A stretch of 32,989 nt of DNA from an uncultured Pelagibacteraceae bacterium (lineage in GTDB: Bacteria > Pseudomonadota > Alphaproteobacteria > Pelagibacterales > Pelagibacteraceae). The notes under the pieces are model-generated. The model did no database searches. It was not told the origin of the DNA and worked only from the letters and a program-made list of their open reading frames with translations. Positions within the stretch are counted from its first letter, which is position 1, and every line of letters begins with the position of its first letter. Positions 24,610 through 32,542 of the stretch are shown here, one piece after another. A program made the translations under genes and the position numbers. The stretch covers positions 1-32,989 of the forward strand of contig CACHYG010000010.1 of the NCBI GenBank assembly GCA_902584015.1, given 5' to 3'.

Positions 24610-26787
24610 ATGATTAAAAAAATTTTATACGGCTTTATAATTTTATTCTTAAGTTCGACTTTATATATTAGTTTTTTTGGAATAAATACTGATAAATTTA
24701 ATCAAAGAATTGAAAAAAAATTTGAAGAGAATTATCCAGGGATAAAAATAAAACTAAATGATATTAAAATTTTACTTAATATTTCAAAAATCTCAGTTGA
24801 TATCAAAACTGATAAACCTTTAATTTTATCGGGAAATGAAAAAATAAAATTAAAAAATATCTCAACCACCTATGATCTTAAATCTTTTTTTCAAAGAGAG
24901 TTTGCAATTAAAAATTTGTATTTAGACAGCGAAAAAAATGAGATCAAAGAAATACTAAAACTATTAAGATCTTATAAAGACAGTGCACAACTACTTATAG
25001 CGGATAAACTAATTCTAGGTGGTAGTACTGATATTTCAATTAAATTAAATTTTGATGAGAACGGTCAATTATTGAGTGATAAATATGAAATACTTGCAAA
25101 TATAAGCGATCTATCAGTAGAACTGTTTAATAAACAAAAGATAGAAAAAGTTTCAGCTAATATTAAATATTTGCAAAACAAAATTGAAATTATTAATTTC
25201 AAATCTATTTTTCAAGAAATACCAATTTATTCAGATAAAATTTTAATTAATAAAAATAATAAAAATTATTTTGTTGAGGGCAGTTTAAATAACAAAGAAA
25301 GCACCATCTCGTCATCTTTAATAAAAATGGCTCTAAAAAATAATAATTTTACAAATGTCGTTTTATCTTCAAAAAATAATTTTAATTTTACTATTTCAAA
25401 TAAATTTAAAATATCTGATTTAAAATTTAATTCTAAAATAAACTTAGCAAAAGCCGAATATGAAATTGATAACTTATCAATCAAAAAATATATTCCTGAT
25501 TTCGATAAAAAAATTATCTTTTTAGACCAAAATATAGACATTAACTATGATAATAAAACACTGTTTAAAGGATCTGGAAATTTTCAAATAGGTGGAAAAA
25601 AAGATGAAATTAATTATAAATTTGAGATTGCAAAGAATAATACTAAATTTGATTTAAATTTTAGAATTAATCAAATTCCTTTAAAAATATATTTAATAAA
25701 TTTTTCTAAAAATGAAAATGAAATTGCAAATATAAAAGTGAAAGGTGAAACTAAAAACAAAAAAATTATTTTGAATAATATTAATTTTAAGAAAAATGAT
25801 GACAGAATTGACTTTGAAAATATTAATCTCTCTAAAGATTATCGTATAACCGACTTCAAAAAAATTTACTTACAGTATTTAGATATTAACGAGATTAAAA
25901 ATGATATTTCAATCACTCAAATCAAAAAAAATAGCTACCTAATTAAAGGTAAGAATTTTGATCTGAATAAAATTATTAATCAGATTTTATTTGAGGATAC
26001 TGATGAAACAAAAATATTTGATAATAAAAAAAGAGAATTTCAAATCGATTTTCAAAGAAATAAAATTGATGATTCTCAATATATTTTAAATTTAAAAGGA
26101 AATTTTAAAATGAAAGGTGACGATGTGTATGATTTATCTTTAATTTCGAATTTTCAAAATAAAGATGTTTTATCTATGTCTATTAAGATAAAAAATCAGC
26201 AAAAAATTACAACTTTCTATTCTGAACAGGCCAAACCATTTGTAAAAAAATATAAGTTTATAAAAGGTTTTGAGGGAGGGAAATTAGACTTTTACTCAGT
26301 TAAAAAAAATAGATTATCCCAATCACAATTAAAGATTTATGATTTTAACCTTAAGGAACTTCCTGCATTAACAAAGATACTAACCTTGGCATCTCTCCAA
26401 GGTATTGCAGATATACTTTCAGGAGAGGGAGTTAGTTTTGAGGAATTAGAAATTAAGTTTACGAATAAAAAAAATTTGATGGAAATCGATGAACTTTATG
26501 CAATTGGACCTGCAATTTCAATTTTAATGGATGGTTATGTTCAAAAAGATGAATTAGTAAGTTTGAGGGGAACACTAGTACCCGCTACAACTATTAACAA
26601 ATTTGTAGGATCAATACCAATATTAGGAGATATTTTAGTGGGAAAAAAAACAGGAGAAGGTGTCTTTGGCGTAAGTTTTAAATTGAAGGGACCACCAAAA
26701 AATATTAAAACAACAGTAAATCCAATTAAAACTTTAACCCCAAGATTTATAACAAGAACTTTGGAAAAAATTAATAGAAAAAATTAA
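24610..26787 (+). CDS. AsmA-like / DUF3971-type inner-membrane-anchored envelope protein
   Basis: 725 residues with a single N-terminal membrane helix (about 4-22), then a long beta-strand-rich region facing the periplasm. The C-terminal part (about 570-700) is the best-conserved. It includes LPALTKILTLASLQGIADIL, GEGVSFEELEIKF, AIGPAISILMDGYV and IPILGDILVGKKTGEGVFGV, which resemble the AsmA C-terminal-like region of alphaproteobacterial YhdP/TamB/AsmA relatives. Such proteins are thought to form lipid-conducting beta-groove bridges between the membranes; that role here is inference. It starts directly after the prfB stop with no spacer, so is likely co-transcribed. The 3' end interlocks with the tyrS stop (TTAA). 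Confidence 0.75.
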   Translation: MIKKILYGFIILFLSSTLYISFFGINTDKFNQRIEKKFEENYPGIKIKLNDIKILLNISKISVDIKTDKPLILSGNEKIKLKNISTTYDLKSFFQREFAIKNLYLDSEKNEIKEILKLLRSYKDSAQLLIADKLILGGSTDISIKLNFDENGQLLSDKYEILANISDLSVELFNKQKIEKVSANIKYLQNKIEIINFKSIFQEIPIYSDKILINKNNKNYFVEGSLNNKESTISSSLIKMALKNNNFTNVVLSSKNNFNFTISNKFKISDLKFNSKINLAKAEYEIDNLSIKKYIPDFDKKIIFLDQNIDINYDNKTLFKGSGNFQIGGKKDEINYKFEIAKNNTKFDLNFRINQIPLKIYLINFSKNENEIANIKVKGETKNKKIILNNINFKKNDDRIDFENINLSKDYRITDFKKIYLQYLDINEIKNDISITQIKKNSYLIKGKNFDLNKIINQILFEDTDETKIFDNKKREFQIDFQRNKIDDSQYILNLKGNFKMKGDDVYDLSLISNFQNKDVLSMSIKIKNQQKITTFYSEQAKPFVKKYKFIKGFEGGKLDFYSVKKNRLSQSQLKIYDFNLKELPALTKILTLASLQGIADILSGEGVSFEELEIKFTNKKNLMEIDELYAIGPAISILMDGYVQKDELVSLRGTLVPATTINKFVGSIPILGDILVGKKTGEGVFGVSFKLKGPPKNIKTTVNPIKTLTPRFITRTLEKINRKN

Positions 26788-28019
26788 CCCATTTTTATTA
26801 TCACATGTTTTTTTTTACCAAGTGATAATTTTAAAAAATTTTGATTTTTAAAATCTTTTAATAATATTTGTAAATTTTGATCTTCAATTATTTCGTTATT
26901 AATTTTTATACCTCTATTTTTTATTGTTCTTCGAACTTCACTTTTTGAAACTAAGAGTTTTGATAACATAACAAGATCTATGATATTTACCCCATTTTCA
27001 ATTTCTTTTTTGCCTATTTTGTGAGTAGGCAAATTTTCACCTATAGACCCAGATACGAAAGTTTTTCTAGCAGTCTGTTCAGCTTTTTCTGCAGCCGATT
27101 TTCCATGTAACATTGAGGTAGCTTCGTTTGCTAGAGTAATTTTTAAATCATTCACATTTTTATTTTTTATTTCGTTGATTTTTTTAATACTTAAATCAGT
27201 GAACATTTTAAGAAATTTTATTACATCTCTATCATCTGTGTTTCTCCAAAACTGCCAATATTCGTAAGGAGATAATAAAGCTTTATCTAACCAAACAGCT
27301 CCTTTTTCTGTTTTACCCATTTTTGCTCCAGAGGCTAAAGTTATCAACGGAGTTGTTAAGCCGAATGACTGCTTACTTGAAAATCTTTTTATTAATTCAA
27401 CACCATTAACAATGTTACCCCATTGGTCTGACCCACCTATTTGCATAACACAGTTTTTATTTTTATTAAGTTCTAAAAAATCGTATGCTTGTAAAATCAT
27501 ATAATTAAATTCCATGTAACTGAGAGATTGTTCGCGATCTAATCTTAATTTAACACTATCAAAACTTAACATTTTATTTATTGTAAAATGTTTTCCTATC
27601 TCTCTTAAAAATTTTATATAATTTAGTTTACCCAACCACTTGTAGTTATTTACGTAAATTGGTTTTGTTTTTGTATTATTACTTTTTAGAAAAATATTAA
27701 ATACTTTTTGAATATTTTTAATATTAGATTCAATCTCTTTATCAGATAATATCTTTCTAGTTTCTTCTTTGCCAGATGGATCACCAATTCTTGTTGTTCC
27801 GCCTCCTAATAAAACTATTGGCTGATGCCCATATTTTTGAAGCATTCTCAAACACATGATTTGCAAAAGACTTCCAACATGCAAACTTTTTGCAGTACAA
27901 TCAAAACCGATATAAGCTCTTATAGGTTTTGAGCTCATTAAATTGTTTAGTCTATCAAAATCAGTACATTGATTATAATATTCTCTTTGCTTGAATTCTT
28001 CTAAGAACGATATGTCCAT
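26784..28019 (-). CDS. tyrS: Tyrosyl-tRNA synthetase (TyrRS, S4-domain bacterial type)
   Basis: Class Ic synthetase charging tRNA-Tyr. The 411 residues show YIGFDCTAKSLHVGSL with the HIGH-equivalent HVGS at 47-50. GGGTTRIGDPSGK (72-84) and the tyrosine-pocket MQIGGSDQWGNI (192-203) follow. The KMSKS loop reads KMGKT (233-237). The C-terminal S4-type RNA-binding domain (about 345-410) includes SKSEVRRTIKNRGIKINNE. Length is typical (about 415-425). It converges on the AsmA-like gene with a 4-bp overlap and is divergent from anmK over 60 bp of AT-rich DNA. The tyrS/anmK divergent pair is common in alphaproteobacteria. Confidence 0.96.
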   Translation of the reverse strand: MDISFLEEFKQREYYNQCTDFDRLNNLMSSKPIRAYIGFDCTAKSLHVGSLLQIMCLRMLQKYGHQPIVLLGGGTTRIGDPSGKEETRKILSDKEIESNIKNIQKVFNIFLKSNNTKTKPIYVNNYKWLGKLNYIKFLREIGKHFTINKMLSFDSVKLRLDREQSLSYMEFNYMILQAYDFLELNKNKNCVMQIGGSDQWGNIVNGVELIKRFSSKQSFGLTTPLITLASGAKMGKTEKGAVWLDKALLSPYEYWQFWRNTDDRDVIKFLKMFTDLSIKKINEIKNKNVNDLKITLANEATSMLHGKSAAEKAEQTARKTFVSGSIGENLPTHKIGKKEIENGVNIIDLVMLSKLLVSKSEVRRTIKNRGIKINNEIIEDQNLQILLKDFKNQNFLKLSLGKKKHVIIKMG

Positions 28020-28079
28020 TTTTTATAAAAAAAGTGTAAATTTAATATACTTTATATTTAATATAATTAAAAAATATTT

Positions 28080-29162
28080 ATGGACAAAAAATTTTATAGC
28101 TTAGGTTTAATGAGTGGAACCTCAATGGATGGCATCGATGCATCAATTATATACTCTAATGGAGTAGATATTTTAGAGGTTGTACAAAATAAATACTTTA
28201 AATATGACGATAATTTTATTAACAAACTATCAGATCTTAAAAATAAAATAAATACATCATCAGACTTAAAATTATGTTTATCCGATTTAAATAATTTAGA
28301 GAGAGAACTAACTATCTTGCATGCCAAATTTGCTGGTGATATTTTAAAAGATTTTAAAAAAAATATTGATCTAGTTGGTTTTCATGGACAGACAATATAT
28401 CACAATCCAGATGAAAAAATATCTAAACAACTAGGAGACGGTAAACTTTTATCACAATTAATTAAAAAAAAAATAGTTTTTAATTTTAGAAAAAACGATA
28501 TTGAAAATAATGGTAACGGGGCGCCATTAGCACCTATTTATCATTCTGCAATAACTAAAAAAATTAATAAAAAAAATATTATTTATTTAAATATTGGTGG
28601 TATTGCTAATGAGACTTTTATTGATAAAAATTTAAATATTAGTGCAAAGGATCTAGGACCTGGTAATTGCTTGATTGATTTATGGATAAGACAAAATACT
28701 GAAAAAAAATATGACGAAGATGGCAATATAGCAAAATCAGGCAAAATAAGTAAAATAATATTAGAGCAATCTTTAGATATTTATTTTAATAATAAGATAA
28801 GTCAAAAAAGAAGTTATGATATTAATGATTTCGACATTTCTTTCTTCAGAGGTTTGACACTTGAGGATGGAGCAGCAACAATTGTTGAATTTACTATAGA
28901 AATAATCGCGAGTAAATTATCATCAAAAGATATTATTTGTTGCGGAGGTGGAAGAAAAAATAAATATTTAATTGAAAGATTAGAAAAAAAAATAAATAAG
29001 AAAATATTAAATATTGATGAATTTGAGATAGACGGTGATTTTATAGAGTCACAAGCATTTGCTTTTCTTGCAATCAGGTCATTTCTTAATTTACCTATAT
29101 CCTTTCCTATGACTACAGGATGTAATAAAGATACGATAGGTGGCGAGATTATTAAAAACTAA
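28080..29162 (+). CDS. anmK: Anhydro-N-acetylmuramic acid kinase
   Basis: Hydrolyses and phosphorylates 1,6-anhydro-MurNAc to MurNAc-6-phosphate in cell-wall recycling, in the cytoplasm. The 360 residues have the sugar-kinase/actin-fold elements MSGTSMDGIDAS (11-22), GFHGQTIYHNP, the NIGGIAN phosphate loop, AKDLGPGNCLIDLW, and IICCGGGRKNKYLIERL. The C-terminal DGDFIESQAFAFLAIR is typical of AnmK. The start at 28080 follows a short AT-rich leader with a TATAAT-like hexamer at 28062-28067, rather close to the start. The 3' end interlocks with the hydrolase stop (CTAA). Whether the downstream recycling enzyme MurQ exists cannot be judged here. Confidence 0.95.
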   Translation: MDKKFYSLGLMSGTSMDGIDASIIYSNGVDILEVVQNKYFKYDDNFINKLSDLKNKINTSSDLKLCLSDLNNLERELTILHAKFAGDILKDFKKNIDLVGFHGQTIYHNPDEKISKQLGDGKLLSQLIKKKIVFNFRKNDIENNGNGAPLAPIYHSAITKKINKKNIIYLNIGGIANETFIDKNLNISAKDLGPGNCLIDLWIRQNTEKKYDEDGNIAKSGKISKIILEQSLDIYFNNKISQKRSYDINDFDISFFRGLTLEDGAATIVEFTIEIIASKLSSKDIICCGGGRKNKYLIERLEKKINKKILNIDEFEIDGDFIESQAFAFLAIRSFLNLPISFPMTTGCNKDTIGGEIIKN

Positions 29163-29815
29163 AAAATTGTTGTTTCTTTTTTTATATATTTATCTAAAGC
29201 TTTTATTAAATCTTTTTCTGATTTTGAAAAAAAATGGTTTGCCTCGGATATAGATTGAAAATCAACCTTGATACCTTTTTGAGCACTTAATCTTTTATCT
29301 AGTTCGTTAATAAATTCTACTGGAACCAATTCGTCTTTTTTTCCATAAACCATCAAACCTGATGTTGGACATGGTGATAAAAAAGTAAAGTCATATACAT
29401 TTGGTTGAGGAGAAATTGCAATAAATCTATTTATCTCTGGTCTTCTCATGAGTAATTGCATCGCTATTAAAGCACCAAAAGAAAATCCCGATACCCAACA
29501 TTGTGAGTTATCTAAATTTTCTCTTTCTAACCAATCCAATGCTGCTGCTGCATCCGCTAATTCTCCTTGACCATTATCAAAATCTCCGTCACTTCTTCCT
29601 ACACCTCTAAAATTTACTCTACACACTGAGAAATTATTTTCTAAAAAGGCATGAAATGTATCTACCACAACTTTATTATTCATTGTGCCTCCATACTGGG
29701 GGTGTGGTTGAAGAACTAATGCAATTGGAGATGTACTTTTTTTACTTTTATAATATTTTGCTTCAAGTCTTCCGGCAGGACCAGGAATAAATATTTCTAA
29801 AATTTTATTATCCAT
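29159..29815 (-). CDS. Alpha/beta hydrolase (COG2945-like), substrate unknown
   Basis: 218-residue cytoplasmic alpha/beta hydrolase. The strand-turn VLQPHPQYGGTMNNKVV (34-50) and NFRGVGRSDGDFDNGQGE (68-85) are typical of this small-hydrolase group. The catalytic triad is visible as S112 in the nucleophile elbow SGFSFGA, D161 in YGKKDELVP and H194 in EANHFF. No lid domain or signal peptide is seen. The substrate is not known for the family. It is divergent from iscR across 137 bp. Members of this group often sit beside iscR/suf genes in alphaproteobacteria, hinting at a link to iron-sulfur assembly or its control. That link is inference from context. Confidence 0.85.
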   Translation of the reverse strand: MDNKILEIFIPGPAGRLEAKYYKSKKSTSPIALVLQPHPQYGGTMNNKVVVDTFHAFLENNFSVCRVNFRGVGRSDGDFDNGQGELADAAAALDWLERENLDNSQCWVSGFSFGALIAMQLLMRRPEINRFIAISPQPNVYDFTFLSPCPTSGLMVYGKKDELVPVEFINELDKRLSAQKGIKVDFQSISEANHFFSKSEKDLIKALDKYIKKETTIF

Positions 29816-29899
29816 AAATGTTAATGCTAACTATTCTCACAAAAAAAACTTTGTTTAACACATACCGATGACAATTTGCGAGTCTTTTTAATTTTTTGA

Positions 29900-29924
29900 A
29901 TACTTGACTATTTTAGTCGGGTAT
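29900..29924 (+). promoter_or_regulatory. Type 1 IscR operator upstream of iscR-suf
   Basis: The 25-bp site has half-sites ATACTTGACT and AGTCGGGTAT around a 5-bp centre ATTTT. Every position agrees with the E. coli type 1 IscR consensus as I know it: ATA-S-YY-GACT, R-WWW-Y, AGTC-RR-S-TAT. It lies 28 bp upstream of iscR and covers the likely -35 element, so bound [2Fe-2S]-IscR would block transcription of its own operon. Confidence 0.85.
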
Positions 29925-29933
29925 ATATATAAA
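29904..29933 (+). promoter_or_regulatory. iscR-suf promoter
   Basis: TTGACT (29904-29909) is a strong -35. A TATATA/TATAAA -10 lies 16 to 18 bp downstream (within 29926-29933). Transcription would start about 29940, leaving a leader of about 12 nt before the iscR ATG at 29953. The -35 is embedded in the IscR operator. Confidence 0.7.
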
Positions 29934-29952
29934 CCGCATAAACATTAGCTTT

Positions 29953-30372
29953 ATGAAGTTAAATACTAAATCTAGATATGCTGTTATGGCTTTGGCCGAT
30001 ATGTCAAAATTTCCAATAAATAATCCTGTTAGTTTAAGAGATATATCTTTAAGACAAAGTATTTCCTTACTTTACTTAGAACAGATTTTTATTAAATTAA
30101 AAAAAAATGATATTGTTAAAAGTGTACGTGGAACTAATGGCGGTTATGTTCTAAAACGAGATCCCAAAAATATTAAATTATCTGAAATTTTTCAGGCTTT
30201 AGATCAAAAAGTAAAAACAGTTGGATGTAAAAAAGATTCAAAAAAGGGATGTAATGGTAAATCAGCAAAGTGTATTACGCATGAACTATGGGATGAGCTT
30301 GAAATTTATATTAATAACTTCTTTGAAAATAAAAAGCTTAGCGATCTTTCATTAACTAAAGGAGATATTTAA
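29953..30372 (+). CDS. iscR: IscR, Rrf2-family [2Fe-2S] transcriptional regulator of Fe-S assembly
   Basis: 139-residue Rrf2 winged-helix protein. The N-terminal [17 protein letters not shown] and the recognition-helix region [20 protein letters not shown], followed by the wing [10 protein letters not shown], are typical. The cluster-binding region has C92, C100, C107 and H110 (VGC...KGC...KCITH). This matches the Cys3-His ligation of IscR (E. coli C92, C98, C104, H107), with slightly longer spacing. Unlike RirA it keeps the IscR-type histidine. An ideal type 1 operator sits on its own promoter, so negative autoregulation of iscR-sufBCD is likely. The stop overlaps the sufB start by one base (TAATG). 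Confidence 0.94.
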   Translation: MKLNTKSRYAVMALADMSKFPINNPVSLRDISLRQSISLLYLEQIFIKLKKNDIVKSVRGTNGGYVLKRDPKNIKLSEIFQALDQKVKTVGCKKDSKKGCNGKSAKCITHELWDELEIYINNFFENKKLSDLSLTKGDI

Positions 30373-31808
30373 TGGATGAAAAAAATTTAAATATAATAAA
30401 AGATTACAAATACGGTTTTTCTACAGATATTGAAAACGTTAAAGCACCAAAAGGACTTAGCGAAGATGTCATTAAGTTTATTTCAAATATAAAAAAAGAA
30501 CCAAAATGGTTATTAGACTGGAGACTCAAAGCTTACAAAAGGTTGAAAGTTTTAAAGGAGCCTAATTGGCAAAAACCGAAATATCCTAAAATTAATTACC
30601 AAGATTTATATTATTACTCTGCACCAAAAGATTTCAGCGAAAAACCAAAAAAATTGGAAGATTTAGATCCTAAATTATTGGATACTTATAAAAAACTAGG
30701 TATACCACTTGATGAGCAGAAAAGATTAAATGGTATTGCTGTAGATGCAGTTTTCGATTCAGTCTCTGTTGCAACAACTTTTAAAGATACATTGACTAAG
30801 CATGGAATTATTTTTTGCTCGATATCTGAGGCTGTTCAAAAACATCCAGATCTAGTCAGAAAATACTTAGGTACGGTTATTCCGATAACAGATCATTATT
30901 TTGCCACTTTAAACTCAGCAGTATTTACTGATGGGTCATTTGTTTATGTTCCAGAAGGCGTAAGGTGTCCAATGGAACTATCTACTTATTTTAGAATTAA
31001 TGCTTCAGATACGGGACAATTTGAAAGAACTTTAATAATTGCAGACAAGGGAAGTTATGTTAGTTACTTAGAGGGCTGCACAGCTCCTATGAGAGATGAA
31101 AATCAACTTCATGCAGCTAATGTTGAACTAATTGCGCTTGATGATGCAGAAATAAAATATTCCACAGTTCAAAATTGGTATCCAGGAGATAAAGATGGAA
31201 AAGGCGGTATTTATAATTTTGTTACGAAAAGAGGTTTATGCAAAGGAAATAATTCAAAAATCTCGTGGACACAAGTTGAAACTGGATCAGCAATTACTTG
31301 GAAATATCCAAGTTGTATACTTAAAGGTGATAACTCAATAGGTGAATTTTATTCAATCGCAATAACAAACAATCATCAAAAAGCTGATACTGGTACAAAG
31401 ATGATTCATTTAGGAAAAAACACAAAAAGTAAAATTATATCCAAAGGAATTAGCGCAGGATTATCAGACATGACTTACAGAGGTTTGGTTGACATATCTC
31501 CTAATGCAGAAAACTCAAATAACTATACTCAGTGCGATTCTCTTTTAATGGGAAATAAATGTGGAGCTCACACAATACCTTACATAAAAAATAAAAACTC
31601 AAACTCAAACATTGCTCACGAAGCAACAACCTCAAAGATTAGTGAAGATCAACTTCATTACTGTCAACAGAGAGGTCTTAATCCAGAGGAAGCTGTTGGA
31701 TTAATTGTAAATGGATTTTGTAAGGAAGTACTCCAACAATTACCAATGGAGTTTGCAGTAGAGGCTCAGAAATTAGTTGGTATCAGTTTAGAAGGAAGTG
31801 TAGGATAA
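30372..31808 (+). CDS. sufB: Fe-S cluster assembly scaffold SufB
   Basis: Core scaffold of the SufBC2D complex on which clusters are built in the cytoplasm. The 478 residues match SufB along the length: an N-terminal helical region with [14 protein letters not shown], the [17 protein letters not shown] segment, and the right-handed beta-helix containing [29 protein letters not shown] and [15 protein letters not shown]. The conserved cysteine C388, equivalent to E. coli C405, lies in the last of these. The C-terminal [14 protein letters not shown] is typical. GGAG eight bases upstream acts as ribosome binding site inside iscR. It lies between iscR and sufC with 1-bp overlaps on both sides. No cysteine desulfurase gene sits between iscR and sufB here. 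Confidence 0.98.
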   Translation: MDEKNLNIIKDYKYGFSTDIENVKAPKGLSEDVIKFISNIKKEPKWLLDWRLKAYKRLKVLKEPNWQKPKYPKINYQDLYYYSAPKDFSEKPKKLEDLDPKLLDTYKKLGIPLDEQKRLNGIAVDAVFDSVSVATTFKDTLTKHGIIFCSISEAVQKHPDLVRKYLGTVIPITDHYFATLNSAVFTDGSFVYVPEGVRCPMELSTYFRINASDTGQFERTLIIADKGSYVSYLEGCTAPMRDENQLHAANVELIALDDAEIKYSTVQNWYPGDKDGKGGIYNFVTKRGLCKGNNSKISWTQVETGSAITWKYPSCILKGDNSIGEFYSIAITNNHQKADTGTKMIHLGKNTKSKIISKGISAGLSDMTYRGLVDISPNAENSNNYTQCDSLLMGNKCGAHTIPYIKNKNSNSNIAHEATTSKISEDQLHYCQQRGLNPEEAVGLIVNGFCKEVLQQLPMEFAVEAQKLVGISLEGSVG

Positions 31809-32542
31809 TGTTAAAAATCAACAATTTAAAAGCAAACGTAGATAAAAAGAGTATTTTAAACGGTTTTAATCTGGAGATCAAAGCTGGTGAGGTTCATGCA
31901 ATTATGGGCCCAAATGGATCAGGAAAAAGCACATTATCTAACATTCTATCTGGTAAAAAAGGTTATGATGTAACAGGAGAAATTTTATTTGAAAATAAAA
32001 ACCTTTTTGAACTTGAAACAGAGGAAAGAGCACATAAAGGTATTTTTTTAGCATTTCAGTATCCTCTCGAAATTCCTGGTGTAAATACAAATATCTTTCT
32101 TAAAACATCCTTAAATGCAATTAGAAAAGCTAGAGGTGAAAAAGAATTAGATGCAATAGAATTTCTCAAAATTGTGAAAGAAAAATCGAAAGAATTAAAA
32201 TTTGATGAAGAAAAATTAGGTAGACAATTAAATGTAGGATTTTCTGGTGGAGAAAAAAAAAAAAACGAAATTTTACAAATGTCTATTCTTAACCCTAAAT
32301 TGTCAATTCTAGATGAAACTGATTCAGGACTAGATATTGATGCACTTAAAATAGTAGCTAGCGGTGTTAATTCTTTAAGAAAGAAAAGTAATGCTTTTTT
32401 AATTATCACTCACTACCAAAGATTGCTTGACTATATAAAACCTAATTTTGTTCATGTTTTAATTGATGGAAAAATAAAAAAATCAGGCGGTCCCGAATTA
32501 GCATTAGAACTTGAAAGCAAAGGTTACGAAAACATTAATTAA
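31808..32542 (+). CDS. sufC: Fe-S assembly ATPase SufC
   Basis: ABC-type ATPase of the SufBCD scaffold complex; soluble, not a transporter. The 244 residues show Walker A GPNGSGKST (34-42), the Q-loop AFQYPLEIPGV (82-92), the SufC-specific signature FSGGEKKKNEILQM (145-158), Walker B LSILDETDSGLD (165-176) with E170, and the H-loop TH (201-202). Length and motifs are fully typical. It is linked to sufB upstream and sufD downstream by single-base TAATG overlaps. Confidence 0.98.
   Translation: MLKINNLKANVDKKSILNGFNLEIKAGEVHAIMGPNGSGKSTLSNILSGKKGYDVTGEILFENKNLFELETEERAHKGIFLAFQYPLEIPGVNTNIFLKTSLNAIRKARGEKELDAIEFLKIVKEKSKELKFDEEKLGRQLNVGFSGGEKKKNEILQMSILNPKLSILDETDSGLDIDALKIVASGVNSLRKKSNAFLIITHYQRLLDYIKPNFVHVLIDGKIKKSGGPELALELESKGYENIN

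Noticed and set aside
32056..32409. 117-codon open frame antisense to sufC
   Set aside because: It lies entirely opposite the SufC ATPase motifs, with Ser/Phe-rich composition typical of a shadow frame and no start context.
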